Of a stretch of 64,000 nucleotides of DNA, positions 18,520 through 27,467 are shown piece by piece. Each line of letters opens with the position of its first letter. The stretch's first letter is position 1. The notes under the pieces are model-generated. The model had not been told where the DNA came from, did no database searches, and saw only the letters and a list, made by a program, of their open reading frames with translations. Both the position numbers and the translations under genes were made by a program. Source of the stretch: an uncultured Bacteroidales bacterium. Lineage in GTDB: Bacteria > Bacteroidota > Bacteroidia > Bacteroidales > P3. The stretch covers positions 1 through 64,000 of the forward strand of contig CAMVGR010000010.1 in assembly GCA_947167075.1 (NCBI GenBank), read 5' to 3'.

Positions 18520-19482
18520 TTAGTATCTGACTACGGCGGCACTGGTTACGAATCCTGCGCCGAAACCGTTGAACACCATCAGGTCGCCACGTTTGACTTT
18601 GCCTTCGCGGATCACTTCGTCGAGGAGCACGGGTATGCTTGCCGAGCTGGTATTGCCGCGCTTGTGGATGTTCGAGTGGAAACGCTCCTGGGGCAAGTCG
18701 AAGTTTTGCTTGATGGCATCGATGATGCGCTGGTTGGCTTGGTGCAGTAGGAAGTGGTCGATGTCTTCCAGTTGCAGGCCTGCTTTTTTCACCACATCCT
18801 TGATGTCGCGTTGGGCAGACGTGACGGCCATACGGAACACCTCGCGACCTTTGAGCTGCATAGGCATGTGTGTGTCAATGCCTTCGCCCGTTTCGAAGGG
18901 GGTGGGCTCCGCAGGGAGGCGGTAGTAGATCACGTCAGGCATCGGAACAGATGTGAGTTTGCTCGATAGGTAGTTGTCGCCAGGGCCTAGCACTAGGGCT
19001 CCTGCAGCGTCGCCAAAGAGTACACATGTCTCGCGCTGGGTCCAGTCTACCATGCGTGTCACCTCTTCGGCACAGATATACAGGATGCGTGAAGCACGTC
19101 CTGTCTGCAGGAAAGCGTCGCAGATGTCAAGTCCGTAGACGAAGCCGGCACAGGCCGAGTTGATGTCCATCGTGGGACAGTTGGGACCTTTGATGCCGAG
19201 AATGCCCTGCACAAGACTGGCCAACGAGGGTGTCACATAGCAGTTTACCACATTGGAGCATATAATGAAATCGATGTCGTCGGGCACCAAGCCTGCCGAC
19301 TCGATGGCTCGCTGTCCGGCCAGGGCTGCCATTTCCTCAAATCGTTCGGTGGTGATTATCTGTCTGCTCTTGATACCAGTGCGTGTGGTGATCCATTCGT
19401 CACTTGTGTCGACGTAGTCCGATAGCATGTCGTTAGTGACGGTGTGTTTGGGTATTGCACTTCCAGTTCCAAGTATTTTCAT
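18520..19482 (-). CDS. fabH: Beta-ketoacyl-ACP synthase III
   Basis: 320 aa; MKILGTGSAIPKHTVTNDML, DINSACAGFVYGLD, LLHQANQRI, RGNTSSASIP. Confidence 0.95.
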   Translation of the reverse strand: MKILGTGSAIPKHTVTNDMLSDYVDTSDEWITTRTGIKSRQIITTERFEEMAALAGQRAIESAGLVPDDIDFIICSNVVNCYVTPSLASLVQGILGIKGPNCPTMDINSACAGFVYGLDICDAFLQTGRASRILYICAEEVTRMVDWTQRETCVLFGDAAGALVLGPGDNYLSSKLTSVPMPDVIYYRLPAEPTPFETGEGIDTHMPMQLKGREVFRMAVTSAQRDIKDVVKKAGLQLEDIDHFLLHQANQRIIDAIKQNFDLPQERFHSNIHKRGNTSSASIPVLLDEVIREGKVKRGDLMVFNGFGAGFVTSAAVVRY

Positions 19483-19594
19483 ATCACTAGTTTTATGTGC
19501 TTGTTGTGCTTGTTAGCTTTGTTATTTGTCTTAATTTTTATTAAAATTGCGGGTGCAAAGAAACAACAATTGTATAAAATAATAAAGTTAATTT

Positions 19595-19655
19595 GGGTAA
19601 ATTGAACAATATGTAGGGTAAAAGTGCGTTATTTTGGGTGAAAATACGCTATTAT
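19595..19655 (+). promoter_or_regulatory. Imperfect 20-21 bp direct repeats upstream of the LytTR gene (candidate LytTR-binding sites)
   Basis: gggtaaattgaacaatatgta (19595) / gggtaaaagtgcgttatttt (19616) / gggtgaaaatacgctattat (19636); directly upstream of the ATG at 19665. Confidence 0.55.
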
Positions 19656-19664
19656 TGACGAATT

Positions 19665-20579
19665 ATGTCTAAAATAAAGATTTATCAATCGGAAAATTTG
19701 GCCAAAATCGAGCATTTTTTCAGCGATAAGGTATCTACGCTGCATTTTTTACTGCTCTTGTTTTTCTTTTCCATTATCCTTGTTGTCTTTATTCAGCCGG
19801 TCTGGATACTTGGCTTTACCACCCAACTTTCGTCGATAAATCCTCATATTCAAGTGATTCTATCGTTTGTAGCAGGTCTGATAGTGGTCGTCGTTAGCCG
19901 TGTTGTTCTGTTTGCTTTGTCTTCGCGTCGTTCGTTTTTGCCGATGGAAATCCTAGTGTGGTTGCTTGTGGAACTGGTTGTTACCATTACGTTTATGACA
20001 ATCGTGATGTGGCTTGTAAGTGGGTGTGGGCATCTACAGCTCGCATACTTGGCTGGCGACTTACTCTTGCTGACCGTCTCGCTCGAGTTGCTTCCGTATC
20101 TTATTGCTGGACTGGAATTTCGACTTCGCGAGTCGCGAGCCGAAGTGTCGCGCCTGCAGTCGATACTGGATTCGCTTCAGTCCGACGGCGATGGAGCATC
20201 TTCGCTACCATACGATCGCATTGTGAATTTCTATGATAAGGGCAATCGGCTGGTATTCAGTGTCTCATCGCTCCACTTGCTCTATATTGAGGCGGCAGAC
20301 AATTATACTAATATACATTATATGAACGAGGGGAAGGAGGATACATTCATATTGCACAACTCGATGAAAGAGTTGGAAAAGATGTTGCACGACACCTCCC
20401 TATTGCGTTGTCACCGTGGCTATATGGTCAATCTCGACAATGTGAAACTGCTACGCAAAGAGGGATCGCAACTGCTTCTCGAATTGACCGGAATCTCGAA
20501 GGTGATCCCCGTCACCAAGACCTATGCCTCTGCTGTAACAGGGCGATTGGCACCCAGAGAGTCCATTCAAATCGAATGA
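19665..20579 (+). CDS. Membrane-anchored LytTR-domain transcriptional regulator
   Basis: 304 aa; four hydrophobic segments then LytTR domain (LYIEAADNYTNIHYMNEGKEDTFILHNSMKELEKML...RCHRGYMVNLDNV). Confidence 0.85.
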   Translation: MSKIKIYQSENLAKIEHFFSDKVSTLHFLLLLFFFSIILVVFIQPVWILGFTTQLSSINPHIQVILSFVAGLIVVVVSRVVLFALSSRRSFLPMEILVWLLVELVVTITFMTIVMWLVSGCGHLQLAYLAGDLLLLTVSLELLPYLIAGLEFRLRESRAEVSRLQSILDSLQSDGDGASSLPYDRIVNFYDKGNRLVFSVSSLHLLYIEAADNYTNIHYMNEGKEDTFILHNSMKELEKMLHDTSLLRCHRGYMVNLDNVKLLRKEGSQLLLELTGISKVIPVTKTYASAVTGRLAPRESIQIE

Positions 20580-20621
20580 TGATGATTTAATACTTTACTA
20601 ATCTATTTCTTAAACAGATAT

Positions 20622-21035
20622 ATGGAATTAAGACTCACTTTCTCCGAGATAGGAGACATGATTGAAAAGAAGACAGGACGCAGGTTGCCCATTATGTACA
20701 GTGGTCCCCACTCGGTGCGTATCAGCTACGATGTCAATGTGTTGTTCAAGACATCTAGTGTGGGATTGGACCTCACCGTCGAGCGTGTTCAGGGCAGTGA
20801 CATACTCTTGAGCTACGACGGTGGTGCCGGTATCGACTTCATGGTGCGACAAGCCCTCAATATGGCCAAGTCGAGACCGGGCGGCGAATTGATAGAACTT
20901 GTCGATGGCAATCGCATCCTTCTGGCTCTGAGCAAAAACCAACAGGCAGGTTCGCTGCTCGACCATATTGAATTGCGCGATATTCGGTTCGACGAAAACT
21001 ATGCTATCGTCGAATTTGTCCCCAAACCGCTCTAA
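20622..21035 (+). CDS. Hypothetical protein
   Basis: 137 aa ORF, co-directional, 42 nt after the LytTR gene; antisense ORF rejected. Confidence 0.7.
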   Translation: MELRLTFSEIGDMIEKKTGRRLPIMYSGPHSVRISYDVNVLFKTSSVGLDLTVERVQGSDILLSYDGGAGIDFMVRQALNMAKSRPGGELIELVDGNRILLALSKNQQAGSLLDHIELRDIRFDENYAIVEFVPKPL

Positions 21036-21097
21036 TACTTGTAATTAGATACTGACTTTCTGTAAGTACTTGTTTATCATTGCTATATGTGGATTGT

Positions 21098-21200
21098 CTG
21101 TGTGTAAATCGTTGATACTCTATGGAATGTCCGTATCAACACCGTACTTGATCCGTACATGCACCGTAGATGCACCGTAGATGCACCGTGGACGAACGGC
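21098..21200 (+). repeat. Intergenic repeat element family B, copy B1
   Basis: Five 11-bp units: ccgtacttgat (21142), ccgtacatgca (21153), ccgtagatgca (21164), ccgtagatgca (21175), ccgtggacgaa (21186); leader ctgtgtgtaaatc. Confidence 0.8.
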
Positions 21201-21362
21201 TCAAATCCGGCCTATCATCGACGGGTGTACCAGCGAGATTCATCGTAGGGACATAATGGTAGCACGGTTGGTGCTCTCTTAACAAATATTAATAATAGGT
21301 ATTGCAATAATATATGTCGATGTAACGTTTTAGAACACACTTTTTTATTTTTATTTTAAAAT

Positions 21363-22214
21363 ATGGAACAGACTTTTGGAAATAACTACGACCATCGTGC
21401 CACGGCACATTTCTTCAAACGTTGGTGGCGAGTGCTCACCATTGTGGCTGTGGCTGCTGCGGTGGTCAGTCTGGTGGTCAGTTTGCTGATTAAGCCTCTT
21501 TACAAATCGAGTGCGGTCATTTTCCCTACCAATAGTAACCGTCTGAGCAAGGCAATAATGGACTACCACTATAGCCTTGACTTTATGGACTATGGCATCG
21601 AGCGCGACTGCGAATATGCCATTCAGATACTCACCTCGAAGCGTATGGAACGTGCTGTGTGCGAGCACTTCAACCTGATGGAACACTATGGCATTCCGGC
21701 CAATGGCAGTCATCCTCAATTCAAGCTGGCCAAGCAGTATAAGAGCAACATCACTGTGCGCCGCACCGATTTTCTTGGTGTAGAGATAGGTGTGCTCGAC
21801 CAGGATCGGCAGTGGGCTGCCGACATCGCCAACTATATGGCATCCATGTATGACACCCTCTGTCATGAGATCCATGCCGACCGTGCAGCCAGTGCTGCCG
21901 AGGTGATGAATGGGGTAGTGGATGCGATGGAGAAGGAGATCGATTCGCTGAGCTCTACGGCAGGCAATTCGACATGGAAGAAGACCCTCATCGACGACAA
22001 GTGCGAGCAGCTGGCCGACCTTCAGACACGTGCCATGCAGACCAATGTGGATAAGGGTCTGGAGGTGAGCTACAAATACCTTGTCGATAGTGCCACTCCG
22101 TCCGACAAGAAGGCCTATCCGAAGCGTTTGCTCATCGTGATCGGCGGCACATTAGGGGCCGTTGTGGTCTGCATCTTCGGATTGTTGGTGTTTGCTAAGA
22201 AAGAGGAGGAATAG
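21363..22214 (+). CDS. Wzz/chain-length determinant-like membrane protein
   Basis: 283 aa; N-terminal and C-terminal TM helices flanking a coiled-coil periplasmic domain; followed by an O-antigen ligase-like gene. Confidence 0.8.
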   Translation: MEQTFGNNYDHRATAHFFKRWWRVLTIVAVAAAVVSLVVSLLIKPLYKSSAVIFPTNSNRLSKAIMDYHYSLDFMDYGIERDCEYAIQILTSKRMERAVCEHFNLMEHYGIPANGSHPQFKLAKQYKSNITVRRTDFLGVEIGVLDQDRQWAADIANYMASMYDTLCHEIHADRAASAAEVMNGVVDAMEKEIDSLSSTAGNSTWKKTLIDDKCEQLADLQTRAMQTNVDKGLEVSYKYLVDSATPSDKKAYPKRLLIVIGGTLGAVVVCIFGLLVFAKKEEE

Positions 22215-22229
22215 CATACGCGGCCTGTC

Positions 22230-23744
22230 GTGAGTTGGCTTAAGAAGAACAAGGGGCTCCTCGCCGCCCTCTTGCTGACGGTGGTATTCATCGTGGCGGA
22301 GGCGGAGGTGATGTACTGGAAGGGTACTACCGCCATGGCTTTTCTGCCGTTGGGTCTGCTGGTGGTGTGGCTGTTCCACGTCAGGCTGGAGACCGGCCTC
22401 CTGCTCATGGCTTTACTCACCCCATTTGCCATCAATGTGACGCTTCTGCCCGGAATGGAACTCTCCATGCCGGTGGAGCCTATGATGATTCTCTTCAGTG
22501 CGTTCTTCCTTTTCCGTGTGCTGGTAGCGCACAACTACGACACACGCATCCTGCGTCATCCGGTCAGTCTGCTGCTTTTGGCATCGCTGGCGTGGTGGGT
22601 GATCACTAGTTGCACCTCGCGTTTGCCCTGGGTGTCGTTCAAGTATTTCATTGCCCGATTGTGGTTTGTCATTCCCTTTTTCTTCGCTGCTGTGCAGATA
22701 TTCCGCAACAAGGAGCGTATAGCACAGTTCTATTGGGCGTATGCCATCGGATTGGGAATAGTGATTCTGATAGCCACCACCAAGACATTGGGCAACTTCA
22801 GCGACCTGCAGACACTGCACCGAGTGATGCGGCCTTTCTATAACGACCACACTGCCTACGGGTGTGCCATTGCACTGATGATTCCAGCGTCGATCCATTT
22901 CATATTCTCCCATCGCCGCACGGGTTGGCAGCGAGTGCTGACACTGCTACTCATGGTTGGCCTCTGCATAGGATTGTTCTTCAGCTATTGCCGTGCAGCA
23001 TGGATCAGTGTGGTGGCGGCGGCAGGCATATATGTGCTAGTCCGTATGGGCATGAAGGTGAAATGGATGGTGGTTATGTTCGGATTGGGAGTCGGACTCT
23101 TTTTTGTGTATCAGAGCGATGTGCTCTACCGCCTGGGTAAGAACCATCAGGATTCGTCCTACACCTTGGCCGACCAGGTGAAAAGCATCTCCAACATCTC
23201 GACCGATGCTAGCAATGTGGAGCGCCTCAACCGCTGGGCATCGGCCATGAGACTATGGAAGGAAAGCCCCATTATGGGTGTTGGTCCTGGAACATACCAG
23301 TTCATCTATGGAAGCTACCAGAAGAGCTACCAGCTGAGCACTATCAGTACCAATGCCGGCGACCTGGGAAATGCCCACAGCGAGTATATCGGACCGATGA
23401 CGGAACAGGGCTTGCCGGGTGTGATCCTAGTGGCGGCTGTCTTTTTGGCCACGTTCGCCACAGGAATACGTGTCTATCGCACGGCGAAAGACCCCAACAT
23501 TGGACGCATGGCACTGGCATTCACCCTCTCACTGCTCACCTACTACGTGCACGGAGTGTTCAATAATTTCCTCGACACAGACAAGTTGTCTGTTCCGTTT
23601 TGGGCTTTCACGGCGGCTGTAGTAGCCCTCGATATGTACAGTGAGAAAATAGACAAATCCAAGAAAAGCATTACTCCTAAAACAGATGAATACGCTGAAC
23701 AAAAGAAGCTATCAGGCTCCCCTTCTGACCGAAGCGAGCTTTAG
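22230..23744 (+). CDS. O-antigen ligase family protein (Wzy/WaaL-like)
   Basis: 504 aa polytopic membrane protein, GTG start; NRWASAMRLWKESPIMGVGPGTYQF...NAHSEYIGPMTEQGLPGV. Confidence 0.85.
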   Translation: MSWLKKNKGLLAALLLTVVFIVAEAEVMYWKGTTAMAFLPLGLLVVWLFHVRLETGLLLMALLTPFAINVTLLPGMELSMPVEPMMILFSAFFLFRVLVAHNYDTRILRHPVSLLLLASLAWWVITSCTSRLPWVSFKYFIARLWFVIPFFFAAVQIFRNKERIAQFYWAYAIGLGIVILIATTKTLGNFSDLQTLHRVMRPFYNDHTAYGCAIALMIPASIHFIFSHRRTGWQRVLTLLLMVGLCIGLFFSYCRAAWISVVAAAGIYVLVRMGMKVKWMVVMFGLGVGLFFVYQSDVLYRLGKNHQDSSYTLADQVKSISNISTDASNVERLNRWASAMRLWKESPIMGVGPGTYQFIYGSYQKSYQLSTISTNAGDLGNAHSEYIGPMTEQGLPGVILVAAVFLATFATGIRVYRTAKDPNIGRMALAFTLSLLTYYVHGVFNNFLDTDKLSVPFWAFTAAVVALDMYSEKIDKSKKSITPKTDEYAEQKKLSGSPSDRSEL

Positions 23745-23883
23745 AACGGAGCGTGGATATGCAGGAAGCATGGATCTCTCCATGTTGTTCCTGCTAGGTG
23801 TCTTCGACGATGAACCTAACAACATTGAGAACCGCCAGTCGACAGGCAACTACTGGGGCGGCGACGACGAACAATGGCTATAA
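23686..23883 (+). CDS. Small hypothetical protein (65 aa), overlapping the 3' end of the O-antigen ligase gene
   Basis: MNTLNKRSYQAPLLTEASFRTERGYAGSMDLSMLFLLGVFDDEPNNIENRQSTGNYWGGDDEQWL; abuts the next CDS at 23884. Confidence 0.6.
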   Translation: MNTLNKRSYQAPLLTEASFRTERGYAGSMDLSMLFLLGVFDDEPNNIENRQSTGNYWGGDDEQWL

Positions 23884-25560
23884 ATGGATGATATGAAACA
23901 CAGTAAGAACACCTTTATTCTGATCGTAGGCCTGCTGGCGAACCTGTTGCTATTCTCATGTCAGCCACTGGAGACAGACTATTCCGAGAGCCTCCTGCTC
24001 GATACAGAGGGCTTTAAAAAAGCGACGAAAACCACCGCCAGTGGGGTGGAAGTGCATTGGTCGAACGGCGATGTGGTGCTGCTGAATGGCGACGAATACA
24101 CGGTCGAAGTCAATGCTTCGCACCAGGCACGAGTCACTGGCTTTTGCGGCAGCGGCACAATCAGAGGCTATTATCCGGCATCATTGCCCACATCGGGTAG
24201 CGAGACGGACGCTCCCACGGTGGGTATACCAGGCGTGTACAGTGCCTCATATAGTGGAGGTCAGCAGGTGATAACACTTCCGATGGTGGCCAAGGCCAGC
24301 GCGGGTGCGACAACCATCATGTTCCGCCATTTGACCTCGGCTGTCCAGGTGCGTCTCCGCAACGACTATTCGCACTCCATCTATCTCGACTCGGTGGTGG
24401 TGGAGAGCGACAACTATCAGCTCTGTGGGAGCTGTAGTGTCGATCTTACCGATGCACAACTGGGTGTGACAGCCCAGACTTCGGGCATTGCATCGCAACG
24501 CCGCGTGCGGGTCGAGTTCGAACGTAATGCCACGAGTATAGGAGCAAAAGATATTCGTGAGGTGCAGGTGCCCATACTTCCTATCGGCGAGGATAATCTT
24601 ACTATCAAGGTATATGCCCACAGTTGGCTGGAGGGTGTGCCTTGCGATGTGGGATCGTACAGCTACAGCCATCGAGATGTGGCTGCGGCGCTGGCCCGCA
24701 ACGAGTTGCTTACGGCACAGATCGCCCTAGGTGATAGCAATTCGGCACTGACCGCTGTGGAGCGTGGAGCATTCACTGTCAGCGAATCTAACAACAAGGT
24801 CTACTTCTCGCAGGGTAATCTGCAATACACGATAGCCACTGGAGTGTGGAGCTTCTTGGAAAACCAGTATGACGTAGTAGAGACTGGCGATGTGAGCGAG
24901 AACTATGGCTCGCAGTCATCAGTGGGGCTTTTTGGCTGGGGAACCAATGGGGTGGCTATTGCCGATCGCATCACTTTGCCCACGGCCACATCAACAGACG
25001 ATGCTAGCTATGGCCCCGCAACTGGCAATCTGACACAAGCACAAGATTGGGGTCATAATCCTATAGCCAATGGAGGCAACAAGGCAGATTGGTGGAGAAC
25101 ATTGACGTACGACGAATGGAATTATCTTCTGAACATCCGTAAAACCATGACAAATGTTGGCGTAACTAATGCCCGATATGCCAGAGCCAAAGTAGAGGGT
25201 GTAAATGGAATCATCTTGATTCCCGATAACTTTCAGTTACCGGCTTCGTTTGGATCATCGCTAAAAAACAATGCTAATAAACCTTCTGCAGCATATAATA
25301 ATGTAAATATGACCAGTGCTAATTGGAAATTGATGCAGGATAGTGGTGCTATCTTTATTCCAGTTACCAAATACAGAACAGGAACTAATTTTGACAGTAG
25401 TAACGGAAACGGTTATTATTGGACTAGTACTCGAAGGGATAACATTTCGTCGAGGTGTTTTGTCCTTTCCTCAACAAAGATATACCCATCACCAGACAAT
25501 ACGACACAGATAAATCGCCATTGGGGGTGTGCGGTTCGCTTGGTGAGGGATGCGAAATAG
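23884..25560 (+). CDS. Fimbrillin-like lipoprotein with C-terminal FISUMP-like domain
   Basis: Lipobox LLLFSCQ; fimbrillin-like N-terminal half; C-terminal KVYFSQGNLQYT...GLFGWGTNG...YWTSTRRD...GCAVRLVRD pattern. Confidence 0.75.
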   Translation: MDDMKHSKNTFILIVGLLANLLLFSCQPLETDYSESLLLDTEGFKKATKTTASGVEVHWSNGDVVLLNGDEYTVEVNASHQARVTGFCGSGTIRGYYPASLPTSGSETDAPTVGIPGVYSASYSGGQQVITLPMVAKASAGATTIMFRHLTSAVQVRLRNDYSHSIYLDSVVVESDNYQLCGSCSVDLTDAQLGVTAQTSGIASQRRVRVEFERNATSIGAKDIREVQVPILPIGEDNLTIKVYAHSWLEGVPCDVGSYSYSHRDVAAALARNELLTAQIALGDSNSALTAVERGAFTVSESNNKVYFSQGNLQYTIATGVWSFLENQYDVVETGDVSENYGSQSSVGLFGWGTNGVAIADRITLPTATSTDDASYGPATGNLTQAQDWGHNPIANGGNKADWWRTLTYDEWNYLLNIRKTMTNVGVTNARYARAKVEGVNGIILIPDNFQLPASFGSSLKNNANKPSAAYNNVNMTSANWKLMQDSGAIFIPVTKYRTGTNFDSSNGNGYYWTSTRRDNISSRCFVLSSTKIYPSPDNTTQINRHWGCAVRLVRDAK

Positions 25561-25580
25561 GAAGTTTGATGACAATAAAG

Positions 25581-25611
25581 AAAAGAGGTACAGTGGTGAC
25601 CTCTTTTTTTT
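25581..25611 (+). terminator. Rho-independent terminator
   Basis: aaaagaggt acagtggtg acctcttttttttt. Confidence 0.8.
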
Positions 25612-25619
25612 AAGTCTAA

Positions 25620-27392
25620 TTATTCGTCGCTGGTGTCGCTGATGAATCGACGATAGGCACTGAAGGTGTTGGCACGAGAGAGGAATCCTAGGTAGTTGTT
25701 GTGTTCGTCGATAACCACTAGGTTGTATCGGTTGCTGATGCGGAACTTTTCGACCACATCGCTCAATGTGTCGGTCGATCGTACCACATCACCCTCGCTT
25801 AGGGGGTGCATCAAGTCGTCGACAATCACGGAATTGTATTTCTCGGAGTTGAAAATGATGTGCCGTACATCGTCGAGCACAATGACCCCCAAGAATTTGT
25901 CGTCGTCGCTAAGAACTGGAAATATGTTGCGCCGCGAGTTCTTGATGGCTTCCACAAGGTCGCCCAATAGGTCGCCCGAACGAACGATGACAAAGTTGTT
26001 CTCGATAAGGCTTTGCATGTCGAGCAAATGCCATGCAGAGGTGTCTTTGTCGTGAGTGAGCAGGTCGCCCCGTTTTGCAAGTTTGCGAGCATAGATGGAG
26101 TGATGCTCGAAGGGGGAAATACAGAGGTAGGTGACGGCAGAGGCCGTGAGCAGTGGGACGAGTAGATCGTAGCCTCCAGTGATTTCTGCTATAAGAAATG
26201 TTGCCATGAAGGGGGCGTGCATCACGCCAGTCATCACAGCTGCCATACCTACTAGGGCAAAGTTGGCTGTGTTTTGTGGGGGTAGTCCAAGCTGGTTGCA
26301 CAGTAGGGAGATGAAATAGCCACTCAATCCACCCAGTACCAAAGAGGGACCAAATGTGCCACCGACTCCACCAGAACCGATTGTGGTGGCTGTGGCCACT
26401 GTCTTCAGTAGTATCAATACAAACAGTAGCCCCACGATAAACCATCCGTTGGAGGCAAACTGTCTGTAGAAAGTGCCAGCAAACAGTGAAGAGGTATTGC
26501 CATGAAGCAGTTCGGTGATAGACGCATATCCTTCGCCATAAAGCGGAGGAAAGAGGATGATTAGCACGCCAAGTAGTAGGCCTCCAATCAGCCACCTCAA
26601 CCATGGACTCTTCCGACGTGAGAACCACGCTTCGACACCATCCGTTACACGCAGAAAATAGAGTGAAACGGCGGCACAAAACACCCCTAGAAGGCCATAG
26701 AATGGAAGTTGGGAGAGGGAGAAATCCTCGCTAACCGAGAAGCTGAACTGCACATCTGTGCCCATAAGGAAATAGGCTACGGTGGCGGCAGCCAAAGAGG
26801 ATATGAGGAGTGGAAGGGCGGTGGTGGCGGTTAGGTCAAACAAAAGAACCTCCAAGACGAACATAATTCCCGCAAAGGGTGCCTTGAAAATGCCCGCTAT
26901 AGCACCGGCAGCACCGCATCCGAGTAGAAGTCGTACGCTCTTGGGAGAGAGACGGAACCACCGTCCGATGTTGCTGCCAATGGCTGACCCTGTGGAGGCT
27001 ATTGGAGCCTCAAGACCAACAGAGCCACCAAATGCCACGGTCAGTGTGGATGCCACTAGCGATGTGTACATGTTTTTGGCCGGTAGCCGTGATTGTTCGC
27101 GACTAATGGACAAGAGTACGGACGGGAGCCCATGACCGATGTCACCTTTTACAATGTAACGGACAAAAAGTATGGTCAGCAATATACCTGTAAGAGGGAG
27201 AAAGAAGATAATGAGGTGAGGGGAGTCGGCTGTGAATTGCATCACGGCCCTGCCACTCCAACCAACAAGCGATTTCAACGCGACTGCAGCTAATCCAGAC
27301 AATAGTCCTACAAAAACCGACAACACGAGGAGAACACCATGTTCGCTCATGTGGCGCAATCGCCATCGATATATGGATTTGTATAGTGACAT
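25620..27392 (-). CDS. ClC-type chloride channel/antiporter with C-terminal CBS domains
   Basis: Polytopic protein with GSVGLEAPIASTGSAIGS and GSGGVGGTFGPSLVLGG selectivity motifs plus two CBS domains; start set at MSLYKSIYRWRLRHMSEHG. Confidence 0.92.
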   Translation of the reverse strand: MSLYKSIYRWRLRHMSEHGVLLVLSVFVGLLSGLAAVALKSLVGWSGRAVMQFTADSPHLIIFFLPLTGILLTILFVRYIVKGDIGHGLPSVLLSISREQSRLPAKNMYTSLVASTLTVAFGGSVGLEAPIASTGSAIGSNIGRWFRLSPKSVRLLLGCGAAGAIAGIFKAPFAGIMFVLEVLLFDLTATTALPLLISSLAAATVAYFLMGTDVQFSFSVSEDFSLSQLPFYGLLGVFCAAVSLYFLRVTDGVEAWFSRRKSPWLRWLIGGLLLGVLIILFPPLYGEGYASITELLHGNTSSLFAGTFYRQFASNGWFIVGLLFVLILLKTVATATTIGSGGVGGTFGPSLVLGGLSGYFISLLCNQLGLPPQNTANFALVGMAAVMTGVMHAPFMATFLIAEITGGYDLLVPLLTASAVTYLCISPFEHHSIYARKLAKRGDLLTHDKDTSAWHLLDMQSLIENNFVIVRSGDLLGDLVEAIKNSRRNIFPVLSDDDKFLGVIVLDDVRHIIFNSEKYNSVIVDDLMHPLSEGDVVRSTDTLSDVVEKFRISNRYNLVVIDEHNNYLGFLSRANTFSAYRRFISDTSDE

Positions 27393-27467
27393 TTTTTTCT
27401 TAAAAAACGAGTGCAAAAATACGAAAAATATTTCATGTACGTTATAAAATGAAAAAAGTCAAATAAA

